Shown in pieces: positions 34,468 to 47,002 of a stretch of 64,000 nt of DNA. How positions within the stretch are numbered: position 1 is the first letter of the stretch; each line of letters opens with the position of its first letter. The stretch comes from Jacaranda mimosifolia. Taxonomy: Eukaryota; Streptophyta; Magnoliopsida; Lamiales; Bignoniaceae. The notes beneath the pieces were generated by a model. The model was not told where the DNA came from. It saw nothing but the letters and a program-made list of their open reading frames with translations, and ran no database searches. A program made the translations under genes and the position numbers. The stretch lies in the NCBI GenBank assembly GCA_018894105.1, contig CM032126.1, positions 23,720,391-23,784,390 on the forward strand, read 5' to 3'.

Positions 34468-36480
34468 ATGACTTCATCAATAGATATGAGTGCAACAATT
34501 GACGTGGACGTGGATGATGTTGCCAATCTCAATAGTAATGAGGACATATCAATTTCCAAACAAACACCAAGCACAGTTGATAGTGGCATTGAAAATAATT
34601 CTAGTAAATGCAAATGCTCTGTTTCTAGGAAAGATATTAAGCACATTTTGAAAGGGATGAAGATCCTAAAACCATTAAATTGAGAGCTAGTTATAACCAT
34701 TATAACCATAGGTAAAGGGACTAGTACACACAGAACAATTAATTTGAGGTAAGCATATTTTGAAGGTGGATGTGAGCATTAGAAAATAAGAATGCTTATG
34801 AAGCAATTGAGAATTATATTAACAAGTTGAAAAAGGGAAATATTTCTTAAGAAATTTTTCCTGAAAAATGGCAATGGCAATCATGAAACATATTATCCTT
34901 TTTCTTTTATTGAGCATATTGGGATAGGAGATATCTTTTGTTACTTAGATTCAGATGTAAAGGATTATACTATGAACATAAAAAATGCGAATGCTCTTAA
35001 AAAATTTATGGGAGAGGAAAAGAGAGGATTAAAAATATATCATCTAAAGGAATTTGCCTTCTTTCGATGTTTGGTCATTTATTACAAGCGAGGATTATTT
35101 GTCTCTTAGTATGCATTTTGTTGATGAGATTCTCAACCTTTTTATCACATCCCACCTCCTCATAATGGTTTTCTTGTGAGTGAGACAATTTTGAAATTCT
35201 TAAAGTTGGGAATTGAAAATAAAGTTTTTCCTGAATCTTGGATAAAAGAAAAAATTGTGATTGATGAACAATTTATTATGTGGTGAAATATTTTTTCATA
35301 TTTCATGTTTGGCTCATATTTTAGATCTCATTGTTCAAGATGGTTTAAATATAGTTGAAGACGCTATTCACAAGATTGGGGAGAGTCTGAAGTATGTAAA
35401 GGAATGCGAGAGTAGGAAGTTGAAAATTAGGAGTTCTTGTAGGACTTATAGTGTGCCTTGTCAATCAGGATTGAGGTTATAAGAATGTACCAACTATTGA
35501 GGATCAAAAAGAGTGAAAATAATGGCTATATTTGCAGAATTGTTTAATTAAATCACTACTCTATTGTACTGCTAATTTGTGCTTGCTTTGTATATGAAAA
35601 ATTTACATTCGTTTTTTTGAGGCATTGAATTGGGAGGATTTGGTGATTTGTAAGATGGCTAAAGAAATGGTGCCAAAGTTTGATAAATACTAAAAGTTTT
35701 ATAGTCTTATATTATCTATGGGTATTATTCTTGATCCTTACCATAAAGCAAATCTTGTAAAATTTTGCTATGAAAGGGTTGAATGGAGTTTAATAATCTT
35801 AGCTGAAATATGAGAGTTGAGCATGGTATTGGTGAGTATAGGAAGAATTATGAGGCTAAAACAAAACTAGTTATTGGATAAATGAAAAAACTTTTCCAAG
35901 AATATAAGAACAAGTTTAATGAAGTTTCACTCCAAGTTCTTGCTAGAGATGTTGCCTCTTCCATATAAAATTCTTCAACATCATGTTTTCGAGATGAGAT
36001 CTTTGTGAGTATTTAACAAGTTAATATATTATTACATAATTATATATATTTATATCGTCTAATTTTGTAATTTATTTATGTAGGATTTTAAGTTGGAGGA
36101 TAATCCTAATATTGTCAAGTTGGAATGGATACATATTTAAAGGAAAGGAGGTTTGATAGAAAGAATAATATGGATTTGGATGTTGTAGAGTATTTGAGGG
36201 ATAATTCTTGCACATCTAAATATAATTTCATTTGGCAACTTTCATATTTCTTAGTTTTTACATATCAATTTTCTTCATTTAAATGAAACTTTTACTTATT
36301 ATTTTTTATGTACAAGGAATCCAGTACAATAGTTGCACTCGAATTAGCTTTTAGCATCCGAGCTAAAGTGATTGCCAAGTATTGAAGTTCTTCGATAGTG
36401 CAAAATACTCAAGCTTTAATTTGTGCTAAAACTTGGTTGTGTCGTTATAATGTTGAGAGTGAGTTGATTGAGGTCTTTTA
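34468..36480 (+). pseudogene. hAT transposase pseudogene, BED/Ac type
   Basis: This was the transposase of an Ac-like hAT element. From the start at 34468 an acidic N-terminus with a Ser-rich tail is open to 34683, followed by a ruined BED-finger region. FFHISCLAHILDLIVQDGL at about 35291-35347, followed by KIGESLKYVKECE, is the typical central hAT motif. Near 35720 GIILDPYHKANLVKFCYERV matches the LDPRYK block. At 36320-36430 IVALELAFSI and QALICAKTWL match the C-terminal hAT dimerisation region, in which SESAFS is expected. Many stops and frameshifts are present, and AT-rich interruptions near 36010-36080 and 36240-36310 look like introns. No TIRs could be assigned. Confidence 0.82.
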
Positions 36481-36847
36481 TTTATTTTGCAATATTACCT
36501 CTTATTTTTAAATATTTGTTATTGAATATATACTCTTTTATAGTTGATGATGAGCCAAGTGATGAACAACTTATGCATGTTCTCGTGTATGTAGCATCTT
36601 CTTCTACAAGACCAATATGTTTGAATGATATTTAAATTTTTAGTTCAAATAACTTTTGGGATATAATGAAATTTAAACTTAAACTTTCGAATGTAATGGA
36701 CCTTAAATTTGATAGATTTTGAATGCTTAAGTTGTAATTTTCAAACTATAACATTATTATTATCCTTTATGTACTTGTTCAATGTAATATTTGATATTTT
36801 TGTAGTCTCTTTTATCAACTTGTTTTCGTTAATATTTCAATAGCATA
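36481..36847. other. AT-rich flank left of element B
   Basis: No gene beyond the end of the hAT remnant. The last 5 bases, GCATA (36843-36847), are the left target duplication of element B. Confidence 0.6.
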
Positions 36848-37731
36848 TGATATGGGATAGTCCAGTTGGCCTAACCCACTTACAATCGACCAGATAAGCA
36901 ACATGATATGTGACAACCTACTTGGCTATTAGGCCCAGCCCATTAACAATCTACCAGGCCGAAGCCCTCATTGGATCATTTCGCCAATGTGAGTATGGAC
37001 ACCTTACCCGGTCGAACAGAGTGTGGTCGATCAGCTTGAGAATGACGATTCAGTCCTCAACCTGAGAGACATTTAAATCTAATAGAGTTCTATCACCTCG
37101 ACCTGAGTATGTGTAGAGGTCTTGCAGATGAGGAAGCATCTCGACCCTAGTAGATGATCGGAGCGGCATAGAGCAGTCTCACACCACTAGTCACAAACGC
37201 ATTAAATAGGCCACACCACCTCTCTGCTGCATTACATGTTCTGACAAGCGGCATGGCTCCACATTAATGATGTGTGCCACCTCCTGTACCACTATGCTGC
37301 AGAACCATAGTAGTGCTTGCCTCTACCGTATCGCTATGTCCTAAAGAGTAAGAGGAGACGCCACTAGGAATAGTACATAGAAGGAAAAAGACATAAAGGT
37401 CCTTAATTAAAGACAAAGACCATCTCTATATAAGTAGGGGCATCATTGATATATCAACTTCTCAAGAGAGGCTATAAATACCCCATTACCACCATTCAGC
37501 AAGGTATGCTCATTATCACTTAAGCTCCCACTATGCTGCTTTATTTTCTAGTTGATTTAGTACTAACTTGAGAATCGGAGTGCTTTAGCTGAGGGCACCT
37601 CGGCTAGCCTTGTGTGCTATTGGTGGCAAGACTTAACCCAACTACATCTTTGCACTCCATCCAGACCACCATTTTGGTAAATTGCAGTGGTCTTAGCCCA
37701 GAATACTATCAAACAGATCATAGCATTATCA
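36848..37731 (+). repeat. 5' LTR of element B (884 bp)
   Basis: TGATATGGGATAG to GCATTATCA. The TATA box GCTATAAATA is at 37471-37480. It contains the conserved GAGCGGCATAGAGCAG and CATTAAATGC/G blocks also found in the 3' LTR. Confidence 0.92.
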
Positions 37732-37732
37732 T

Positions 37733-37750
37733 TTGGCGCTGTTTGTAGGT
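37733..37750 (+). promoter_or_regulatory. Primer-binding site of element B
   Basis: TTGGCGCTGTTTGTAGG lies just after the LTR. It has the TGGCGCY-start common to plant gypsy PBSs and is the best preserved copy in the window. Confidence 0.75.
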
Positions 37751-37862
37751 TTCTAGAGTCTGCAACTGAGACAAAATAGTAAATAAAAGGCGAGTCATTT
37801 CAGAGAAAGGGGAGAATAGAAGGTCTCCAAACTCTTTTCCTTGACCCCAGTGAGAACAAGAC

Positions 37863-39360
37863 ATGGCTGGACCTAGTTTCCAGCCAGAACAAGTGGTAAC
37901 TTTGACCATGCCTCAATTTATACAGTTGATCAGCGAACCAATATCAGCTCAAATTTCAGCCCAACTGTCAGTTGCCCTCCACAAGTACAACAACCAGCCA
38001 GGGCCAGCCGCTAGTGCCACTCCTTAGCCTTCACAGCATGAAGAGAGGCCCTAGAATGAGGATAGGGGTAGACAGAAGACAAAACACTCCCTCATTCGAT
38101 GTGAGGATAGCTTAGGTCAGTTCCCACATAAAGAAACCCGACCAAAGTCTTATGAAGAAACGGTCAATTTCATGGATCACCTCACTTGACCCCTTCGAGC
38201 CCAATAGTGCTATAGGGTCGAGCGACAACAACCTCAACCGAATATAAATCTATCCCAAGCTGATCGCGAGGAATGGGAATAAGTGTCACATCAAGTGCAG
38301 CAACTGAACAGATGCTTTGAGTAGATTTTAAGGAGAAACACAGAGAGAAACCTTCAACAAGACACCATGCCTCGACTTCTCCACGAGCGAGAGTCACCAT
38401 TCATCCAGGAGATAATTGATGAGTGCATAGCTATCGACGTAAAAGTTTTAACTGGTTTGCCCCAGTACGATGGTTCAACCGACCCGAACGAGCACTTGCT
38501 CCAATTCAAACATATGATACAGCTCCACGAGCATAATGAGTACATCCATACAAAGATGTTGGTCACCACATTCCAGGGTTTAACACTTGATTAGTTTGTT
38601 AAGTTGGAGCCAGCATCTATTTTTTCTTACAACCAGCTTTGTGATAAATTCCTTCACCAATTTGCTAGCAGAAACAAAGCAAAACTCCCACACACTCATT
38701 TGCATATAGTAAAATAGAACGAGAGAGAATCTCTCTAGGATTTTTTTTCACCAGATTTAACATGAAGATGTTGAAGATTGATAGTCCCCAAATAAAATTT
38801 CTAATTGATATGTTGTTCCTAGGTCTTAGATACAATGAGTGCGCCAATGCACTGGTTAAAGAGAGACTGAGGATAATGGAAGAGCTATTCGACCTCGCTG
38901 AGAGGTACATAGCTCAAGAAGATATGAATAAACTAAAATATGGTAACCCAGAGAATGACAAGAAGAAGGCCAAGGAAAAAGATGACAGACAACACAAGGG
39001 TGGTCATCGATCTCTTATCAAAAGATTTCACAACTATACTTCACTGAACACTGCATGGCAAGAGGTGTTGTTCGCCATTCAACATGATAACCTCCTCAAA
39101 AAACCCAAGAAGTTGACTGAAATTGAGGCCATTAACAGATCAAAGAAATATTATCACTTCTACAAGCAAAAAAGGCATGACACTGAAGATTGCTTCAATC
39201 TGTACAATGAGATCGAAAGGCTTATTCGACAAGGACATCTGAAGAAATTCTTCAATGAGAAAGCCAGATAAGAGACATGTCAAATTGATCAGACTCCCCG
39301 TAGAGAAAGGTTGGTCAGCCTAAGGAAAGAGGAAAAGGAAAAATAGCCAGTTTATAATCC
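37863..39360 (+). pseudogene. gypsy gag remnant of element B
   Basis: The frame from ATG 37863 is nearly continuous, interrupted by a few stops. Recognisable are EQVVTLTMPQF, then PQYDGSTDPNEHLLQFKHMI at 38460-38515 (the usual gag capsid start), FVKLEPAS at about 38600, and the finger-like KYYHFYKQKRHDTEDCFNLY at about 39145-39205, where the first Cys is replaced by Tyr. The best open part is 38762-39271. Confidence 0.85.
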
Positions 39361-39990
39361 ACCTCCACCCCTTAGGGCATGATCGATACCATTGCCGGAG
39401 GACCGATAGAAGGAGGTTCCAAGTCAACTAGAAGACAGAACTAGAGAAGGTTGGAATCAACTAAATCTTCTTCACCCGAAATAGTTTTCCAATTTTCCAC
39501 CAGTGTAGAACCTATCTCTTTTTTTGACTTTAACCTCTCGCACATCGAGAACCAAGGAGCTGATAGTAAACTGGATTGCCCTCTTGTTATGTTAGTTGAG
39601 ATCGCTAACTTTGAGGTCAGAAAGGTTTTAGTCGACAACGGTTCCACGAACATAATTTTCTTGTCGACATTGAAGATGATGAATTTGGGAAAGCTAAAGT
39701 TTGAGCAAGTCGCACCCTTCTGGTTGAGTTTGGAGGATCCAAGATTATTTTTGAAGGATTCATAAATCTATCCACCTCATTCGGTGAAGTACCCCAATGA
39801 GGGACACTCATGGTCAACTATCTCATGGTTGATGCACCGTTTGCTTACAGTATCATAATTAGCAACCAGCACTGAATGACTTCAGGGCCATTGTCTCAAC
39901 CTACCACATAAAGGTCAAGTTTCCATCAGCTGCTAGCACAGATGAGCTGTTTTACAACATGAAGGAGGCTTGGCAATGTTACATTATCTC
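39361..39990 (+). pseudogene. gypsy protease remnant of element B
   Basis: The active site reads VLVDNGSTNIIF with the catalytic Asp codon GAC at 39634, unlike element A where it is lost. The open part is 39451-39765. The flap segment continues in another frame with NDFRAIVSTYHIKVKFPSA at about 39870-39925. Confidence 0.85.
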
Positions 39991-40289
39991 AATCGAGGCA
40001 AGTGAGTAAAAGACTCGACTAAAATTGAAACCTTCAGGGGATGTCCCAATAATAGAACCTGAAGAGGGACAACAAAATAAGAAGAAAAGTTGGAAGAGAC
40101 TAGGTCAAATCGGTCAGGGAGTTTAAAATTATAAAACTCGAGCCTGGGAATCCTAACAAGACCACAAGAATTTGTACAGATTTTGGAAGTAGCATAGTGT
40201 TTAATGGTCGATTTCTTCAGAAAGAACATTAATATTTTTGCTTGGAAAGCTGCTGACCTCCAATGAATCGACCCCAGTATCATCGTCCA

Positions 40290-41120
40290 TCACTTGAATG
40301 TGGACCCCTTATTCAAGCTAATCAAGTAGAAGACTAAGACCTTCAATGTAGAAATTCAATATTCTAGTTGGATTTGCAATTTAGTTCTTATCCCTAAAAA
40401 TGAGGGGAAATGGAGGATCTGTAATGATTTTATTGGTTTAAATAAAGATTGTCCTAAAGACCCTTACCCATAACCTCTCATAGATTTATTTGTTGATTCT
40501 ACTGCTGGTTGTGATCTTTTGAGTATGATGGATGCATTCCAAGGTTATTATCAAATTTTTATGGCCCTTAAAGATAGGAATAAGACTTCCTTTGTGGTCC
40601 CCAATAGTTTATATTATTTTCTGGTCGTGCCTTTTGGGCTCAACAATGCAGGTGCAACGTACCAATAACTTATGAACTTTATGTTCAAAAATGTGATCGG
40701 AAGGACCATGGAGGTCTACGTAGATGACATGATTGTTAAAACAGAAAAAGAGCAAAATTACTTGGCCAAGCTTAGTCATACCTTTTCAATATTGAGAGCA
40801 TTTGGTATGAAGCTTGATCCTAACAAATGCATATTTGGGGTGAGAGGGGGGAAATTCTTGAGATACATAGTTAGTCAGAGGGGTATAGAAGCAAACCCAT
40901 AAAAGATCCAAGCAATTTTGGACATCTCACAACCTCGAACAATTAGAGACATGCAGCGTCTGGTCGGAAGGATCATAGCTCTGGTCGATTCATTGCTCGA
41001 CTAACAGACAAAAGCTTACCATTCATCAAAATCCTCAGAAATTCAAGGAAGTTTCAGTAGATTGAGCAATGTGACTAGCTAGGCTGTGGTCGAATTAAAT
41101 TAATATTTGTTAGCACTACC
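40290..41120 (+). pseudogene. gypsy reverse transcriptase remnant of element B
   Basis: From about 40395 the translation reads NEGKWRICNDFIGLNKDCPK, then MMDAFQGYYQIFMA and VVPFGLNNAGATYQ. A stop at 40666 is followed by an open part 40672-40902 with YVDDMIVK (YVDD at 40717-40728) and KFLRYIVSQRGIEANP. This is canonical gypsy RT wording. It is broken by stops at about 40470, 40666 and 40902. Confidence 0.9.
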
Positions 41121-41499
41121 GATGCTAGCCAAGCCAAAGGTCAGTGAGGTCATGCATATTTATCTAGTAGTCTCATCGGCAATGACCACCATTGTTCTGG
41201 TCTCGACTATACATGGCACTCATATGCCAGTATATTACAGTAATAAAGCATTGCAAGGCCCATAACGCAATTAGTTTGAGATCAAGAAGTTTTCTCTCAC
41301 TTTGGTTATAATAGCCAAGAAGTTAATGCCTTACTTTCAATCTCATTCTATTGCTATCCTGATGAATAATCTATTGAGCAAGTGCTGCCAAAACCAAACA
41401 CGTTGGGAAGGTTGACGAAGTGGGCCATTGAGTCAGAGGAATTCAACTTCATTTTCCAGCCCTGAACGACTATAAAAGCCTAAGTGTTAGCATACTTTG

Positions 41500-41880
41500 T
41501 AGCATAATGTCTCAACCTATCTGGTGAAATCGACCAAGATTCGCCTGTTTGGACTTTACGTGTTGATGGCTCAGCAACTTCCTCAGGAAGGGGGAATAGG
41601 CATTTCCCTACACTCCCCTCAGGCCAAGGAGTATGACTTCACCATTAAACTAAAATACCCCATCACCAATAATGAAGCAAAATACGAGGCCTTTCTTATT
41701 GGTATGAGGATGGTCATTAATAAGGGAGTTAAGCAGCCAATAACCATTATTGATTTCCAGTTGGTCGTGGAACAGTTCGAAGCGAATTTCAAGGCTAAGG
41801 AGGCCATAATGAGCAAGTATCTGGTTGAGGACAAAAAGTTGCAACAACAGTTCAAGAAGTACACCCTCAGCTAATTCCCA
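41500..41880 (+). pseudogene. gypsy RNase H remnant of element B
   Basis: LRVDGSA is readable at about 41558, then YDFTIKLKYPITNNEAKYEA followed by LIGMRM, the NNxAEY-type RNase H motif. It remains open to 41874. Confidence 0.82.
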
Positions 41881-42179
41881 AAGTTGGAAAATGAAAGGGC
41901 AGATGCCCTATCAAAGTTCGCTAGCTCGATAAAAGGAACCAGAGATAAAACCATTACATTCCTAGTCTCTGACAAACCTACTGTGGGTGGTCTCAACCAG
42001 AACCTAATTGAACAAATCTAAGAGTCAGCGCCTTTCTGGCAGGATGAAATAAAAGCTTGCCTAAGGGAAGGAAGGCTATCTAAAGATAGAGTAGAAAGGC
42101 GTAGGCTTAAAGGTCGGCGGTGAAGTTCGCTCTCGACGAGTATGGTCAGCTGTATAAGAGATCTCTTACCAAAGCAGTA

Positions 42180-43243
42180 TTGAGATGCCTGACATCACAG
42201 TAGGCCCTAGACGTCTTACGGGAGGTCCATTCAGGTATCTATGGCAATCACTCTAAAGGATGAGCATTATCCCATAAAGTCATCAGACATGGATATTTTT
42301 GGCCAACTTTGCTAAAAGATGTAGTCGATTTCGCCAAAAAGTGCCCATCTTACCAGGTCCAACATCCCCTACCAGCCTGCATCAACGCTAGTGCCAGTTT
42401 AGATCACATGGCCATTCAACCAGTGGGGGATAGACTTAGTCTGTTCCTTCTCAAAAACTATAGGTCAGAGAAAGTTCATGAACATTACTGTTGAATATTT
42501 CATCCAATGGGTCGAAGTAAAGGCAGTCCTGAAAATAACTTAAACAGCTATTAAAGTTTCTTATGGAAAAATATCATCTACCATATTAATCTACCCAAAA
42601 TACTGATATCAGGGCGTAATTCCAAAGTAGGAGCACGAGGACTTGGTGTGAAAGCTTGGGAATTCGACAACATTTCACCTCGGTTGGGAATTCCTTAGCC
42701 AGTGGACAAGTTGAGGTCATAAACAGGACAATTCTAGACCACATCAAGGCTCGGCTTGGCTCGAAGCTTCCAAAGCAAGTTGGGCAGATGACCTCCCTGG
42801 GGTCCTATGGGCATATAGAACCACTCCTAGAACTGCCATGGTCCACAGTTGTTACAGTCTAGTCTACGGGGTAGAAGCAGCCGTTTCAACAGAGTTGATA
42901 CAACACATAGCTCGAATAATTCACTACAACCCGATCAGGAATGAGTCTGAAAGAAAATTCGACCTCAAGGTAATCAATGAGTTGCGTCAGTAGGCGTACA
43001 ATAATTCAAAGGTATAGGTCGAAGATGGCCCAGCACTACAACAAGAAAGTTAGACCAAGAAGCTTTAAGGTGGGAGACCTCGTCCTAAAAAAAGTTGAAG
43101 TCTCAAAAAATATGGGCAAACTCGACCTAAAATGGGAGGGCCCCTACTCGATAATCAAAGTAGCAAAGCATAAAGCTGATATGGATGGCAACGAGCTCCC
43201 TTGACCATGGAATACAGTAAATTTGAAAAAATTCTATATGTAA
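42180..43243 (+). pseudogene. gypsy integrase remnant of element B
   Basis: The HHCC region lies at 42275-42360 (HKVIRHGYFWPTLLKD, DFAKKCPSYQ, with the second Cys changed to Tyr). The core shows FTSVGNSLASGQVEVINRTI, the Asn-Arg stretch around the catalytic Glu, at about 42670-42735. The C-terminal tail at 42977-43243 has HYNKKVRPRSFKVGDLVLKK and KWEGPYSIIKVAKHKA. It ends at TAA 43241-43243 and has no chromodomain. Confidence 0.87.
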
Positions 43244-44150
43244 AGAGACCAAGGTCTCCATTCAACCGTCTTGTAATTTAGTTCCAAATCAATAAAGACA
43301 ACTTAAATTTGGATAGCTACTTACTCTCATCAGCAACCACGGCTTCTAGCCCAATTACTTTATAAATGGGAAAATCATTTATAGTCGACCCAATAGTCGA
43401 TCACAATTTCGGTTTCAAACCAAAACTATGGCTTCTAGGCCAATCAATCATAGAAATGAGAATATCATTTAATGTTACCCAGGAGTCGACCTCAATTTGG
43501 TTTCAAAACCACAATCATGACTTATAGCCTACTTAATAAATGAGAAAATCATTTAAAGTCAACTTTGAAGTCGACCACAACTAAAAATCGACCCTATAGT
43601 CGATCATTATATTCAAGTCGCCCTCGAACATACGTATTACGACACAAAGATTAAATAGTAACTTGAAGTTAATTCAATAAAGTCGACTTATGATCGACCT
43701 GGGCTCCAAGCCTATTTGTTTGATTTTGAAGAAAATATCTTAAATTGACCAAAAAGTCAACTATGAAGATTACTTCAAAACCAATTTTGAATGGATCAAG
43801 TCGATGTAAATAAATCTTTAGATCTATTCAGTTAATCCTTTCCAAGTCGATCTCATAATCGACCATTAACTTGGTTTTAAACTAATCAAGTATTACTCAT
43901 TCCTTCATTGAAAGATTGCACTATTCAACTAGTTACATGGAAGGAAACATTACTTCTTCAGTCATTTATGTAGTCACTTTGAAAGAATTAAATTAGTTAA
44001 AAAAGGCAAATGGACAAAGAAAAATGAGCAAATAGTTGATATTATAAAGCAAAATGTCAAATTACATAACTACAACAGCTGTTTGTACAATTGACCAAAG
44101 TACCTCGTAGGGCAAACTTAAACAGAATAAAATAGCAAAAATGAGCAGCT
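43244..44150 (+). repeat. Tandem-repeat zone downstream of integrase, element B
   Basis: Between about 43340 and 43590 a unit with GGCTTCTAGSCCAAT, GAGAAAATCATTTA and AGTCGACC recurs, with anchors at 43368, 43457 and 43543 (period about 87 bp). The rest up to 44150 is rich in scattered AGTCGACC-like words but not coding. Confidence 0.65.
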
Positions 44151-45025
44151 TCAACTCGACCCAGCTTCCTCCTCTCTACCACCTCGTTCACCCACCACCT
44201 CATGAATAGCGCAGTCGAGCTCGTCCCTAGAGTTCACCTACATGATACTTGGGGGACCTTTGACCTCGTACTCAGGCACTAGCGCAGACATGGCTAGATG
44301 TTAACCACAGTTCAAGAGAGACTTGGCTCTTCTGTAAGAAATGTTCGGTCAACATGAGAAAAATAAGTTGCAGTGTCAACCCTGCCTTCCTTAATGTCGA
44401 ATGCAAATTTATTTGCGAAATCAAACTTCTTAGTCATCTGGACCTCCCTCCGGTAGATAGTAGTGCCAGCCATTTTTGCAGGTGCACTCTCGTCAGTGGA
44501 TGCAGCGTCGGGGTAGTCCTCGAGCTGCTCATTCGGCAGTACATTCAAATGCTTTTTATCTTTGGGTCGGATTTGGTAGCCCAGGAACTCGATCTACTTC
44601 ACAGCTTTTTTAAAAGCTTCATTCGCGTCGTTGACCGCGAAGACCACACTAGCGTCTTTGAATGCTGGACAGAGCATAAATTGTTGAACTGCTTCCTTTC
44701 GAATGCCCAGCAGCGTATTAAAGAATTTATCCCGAGCATATCGAGTTGTGTTGTTATAACCTAGCACCCGGCTAGCATTGTGGGTAGCTTCTGCTTCCAA
44801 CCTCGCCTTGTGAAGTAGCTCGTCGAGGCACCTCTTTTCAGTCGCGATAGCCACCAGCTGCGTATCCTTTTCCTCGACTTGATGAGTCAGCTTGTCCATC
44901 CTCGATTGCAGTGAATCAAGCTTAGTCTTTGTCACCTCAGCATCTTCTTGCTTCTTTTGGAGCTCCTCGCGATCTCCCAGGGAAAACTTAGCCCTCCGAT
45001 AAAAATGGTAGCCTATTTGGCTAAC

Positions 45026-45100
45026 CTGTAATACGAGCAAGTTTGGTCGAAAAATCTAAACATAAACTTGGATAAAACATGTAAAACTCGAGATACTTAC
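45026..45100 (-). other. Candidate intron in antisense gene B (75 bp)
   Basis: The donor GCAAACATG|GTAAGTATCTCG is consensus and the acceptor is CGTATTACAG|GTTAGCC. It matches the element A candidate in position, length and donor context. Confidence 0.7.
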
Positions 45101-45606
45101 CATGTTTGCGTGATACACAAACACCTTCAAGGCTTCTACTTGATTCATCTCCAACAACTTTTTTTTGGTCAGACATGAACGATTCAGCTATCATCACTTT
45201 CAACGGACTAGCTCCAGTCAACCCTACTCCTATCATGGATGCCGTATTTTAGACTAGGATGTTGGTCCCAAATCTTAGAGAAGGAAAATTGGGTTGTGGG
45301 AATAAATCATTGTCTCGTTGGGGCCCAAAGAGCTAAGGCTTGCCAGCCTTTCCTTTCCTTTTCTCAGCTGTAGTTTTCTTTCGAGGAGGACCAGGCTACT
45401 TGATAGCCTGCCTCTTTTGTTGAGATGCGGGGCTGCCTGCCTCGACGGGAGCTAGTCAAGCTGGTTGATGAGCAGACGATAGTGCTTGTTGTTGAGGAGA
45501 ACTCTGGGAGGTAGCCTCCCATCGAACGGTCCCTTGATAGCGCTTTTGCACCCTTTGCTGTCGAGCCATCGCTTGTTGACGTGTGTAATTGTGATCTCTA
45601 CTCGAT

Positions 45607-45690
45607 CTAAAACAACACAAGCAAACAAATCAGTATCAACTACAAAGTATAAAAACTCGAGATAAACAAAAATCAATTAGTGGCATCTAC
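45607..45690 (-). other. Candidate intron in antisense gene B (84 bp)
   Basis: The donor is CGACTAG|GTAGATGCC and the acceptor TGTTGTTTTAG|ATCGAG, followed by the RDHNYTRQQ exon. The matching donor in element A is TGTTTAG|GTAGAAC at 17125. Confidence 0.6.
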
Positions 45691-46984
45691 CTAGTCGAGC
45701 ATCAGCAGGCAAATCCAGTTGAGCAGGCGATAAGCCTGCTAGCACCAGATTCCTTTCCTCGACGTACCCTGATGCCTCTATTTGCCAAAACTTAACTAAA
45801 TCTCGAATGAAGGTATTAGGCCAAGTAGGATTCTCATTCCTTGGCATCTCGACGTGCCCCCTCCTAAGCTAACCCCTAGGTATATTAAAGCCGACCCCAC
45901 CCGAAACTCGAATAAAAAAATAACATTTTTTCCTGGCTTGGTCATTCGAAGAAGAGGGGGTCATCAAAAACTTTCGATGAAAACGGGTTGTGAGATAATA
46001 AAAGCCCAACTCCTCGATGCTACCCGACTTTTGAGACATTGGGAGGTGGAAGAGATTACAAAAATTGGCAAAAGATAGGGGTTGGTCATGTATGGCCATT
46101 AAAACGACAAAGCTGTAATGAATTGAGAAACAGTTAGGAAGCAACTGGGGGATGGATACCTGAAGACCTACTAGCAGGTCGACTATAGCTTGTGCTGGGG
46201 GAAATCAAGCCATACTTAAGGGCATCCTCAAAAATTGTCAAGCAACCATTCAGAGGTCGATGAGATCCATCACTAGTCCCCGGGACGATCAACTTGAACT
46301 CCGAAGGAACATGAGATAACTGTCTAATCAACTCTAAATCCCTATCTTTGATCTCAAATATAATTTCGCTATAGTGGTTAGGGGTAAATAGCCTATCGCG
46401 AGACACGAGAGGTCGACTTAGCCTAGTCCTACCCCTAACATCGACACGAGTATCACTCGAACTGCTAGAAGAGCTTGAGCTATCACTAGAAGACTAGCTA
46501 GTCCTGCTAGTCGAGTTACCTATCTTTTTGGTTGGACCCACATCCGTTCGGGTCTCCTCACTATCATTACCTCTATCACTATCCTTCCAAAAACTCTCAA
46601 CATGATTACTATGAAATATATGGCCGAAATAAAGAAGAATAAATTTGCTCAAGAGATCAAAGGAGACTTACACAGTTAGCAAGATAAGAGCAAACTCGAT
46701 TATCGAAAAGGGCAGTAAAATCCAGAGCTCGACCTCTCAAGTTGCTGTAAATGTGTAAAATGACGGTTTTTCACTGCGCTATTTATAGGCATTAGCCATC
46801 AGGTAACTTAACTAGCAATTAGGCAATTATTATGCATCCATCGGTTCGAAAACCACCCCACCCAATATAACTGACACATTAAATGCGTTAAAACCCTAGT
46901 CAAATTTTGACAATTAAAGGTCATCAATGCGTTGAATACTTGCTACTTCCCATTCCTTCTCATTGAACAGCTCGATCAGGACTC

Positions 46985-46998
46985 GGGAGTGGAAGGGA
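46985..46998 (+). promoter_or_regulatory. Polypurine tract of element B
   Basis: GGGAGTGGAAGGGA lies four bases before the 3' LTR. Confidence 0.8.
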
Positions 46999-47002
46999 CT
47001 TA

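Larger units (their letters stand above)
44151..46610 (-). pseudogene. Antisense gene of gypsy element B (spliced, broken)
   Basis: Homologue of the antisense gene in element A. From the right it has an Asp/Ser-rich N-terminus (46580-46400), a core (HYSEIIFEIKDRDLELIRQL; NGCLTIFEDALKYG; HDQPLSFANFCNLFHLPM) to about 45870, a Gln-rich piece with RDHNYTRQQAMARQQRVQKR near 45600, a basic tail, and an exon with a long coiled coil (45025-44600, about 110 residues of E/K/Q heptads). It ends RDELDCAIHEVVGE before TGA at 44151-44153. Candidate introns are 45607-45690 and 45026-45100. An in-frame TAG at 44594 and shifts in the core break it. No start ATG was found in frame. The function is unknown; a structural or regulatory role in the element is a guess. 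Confidence 0.75.
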
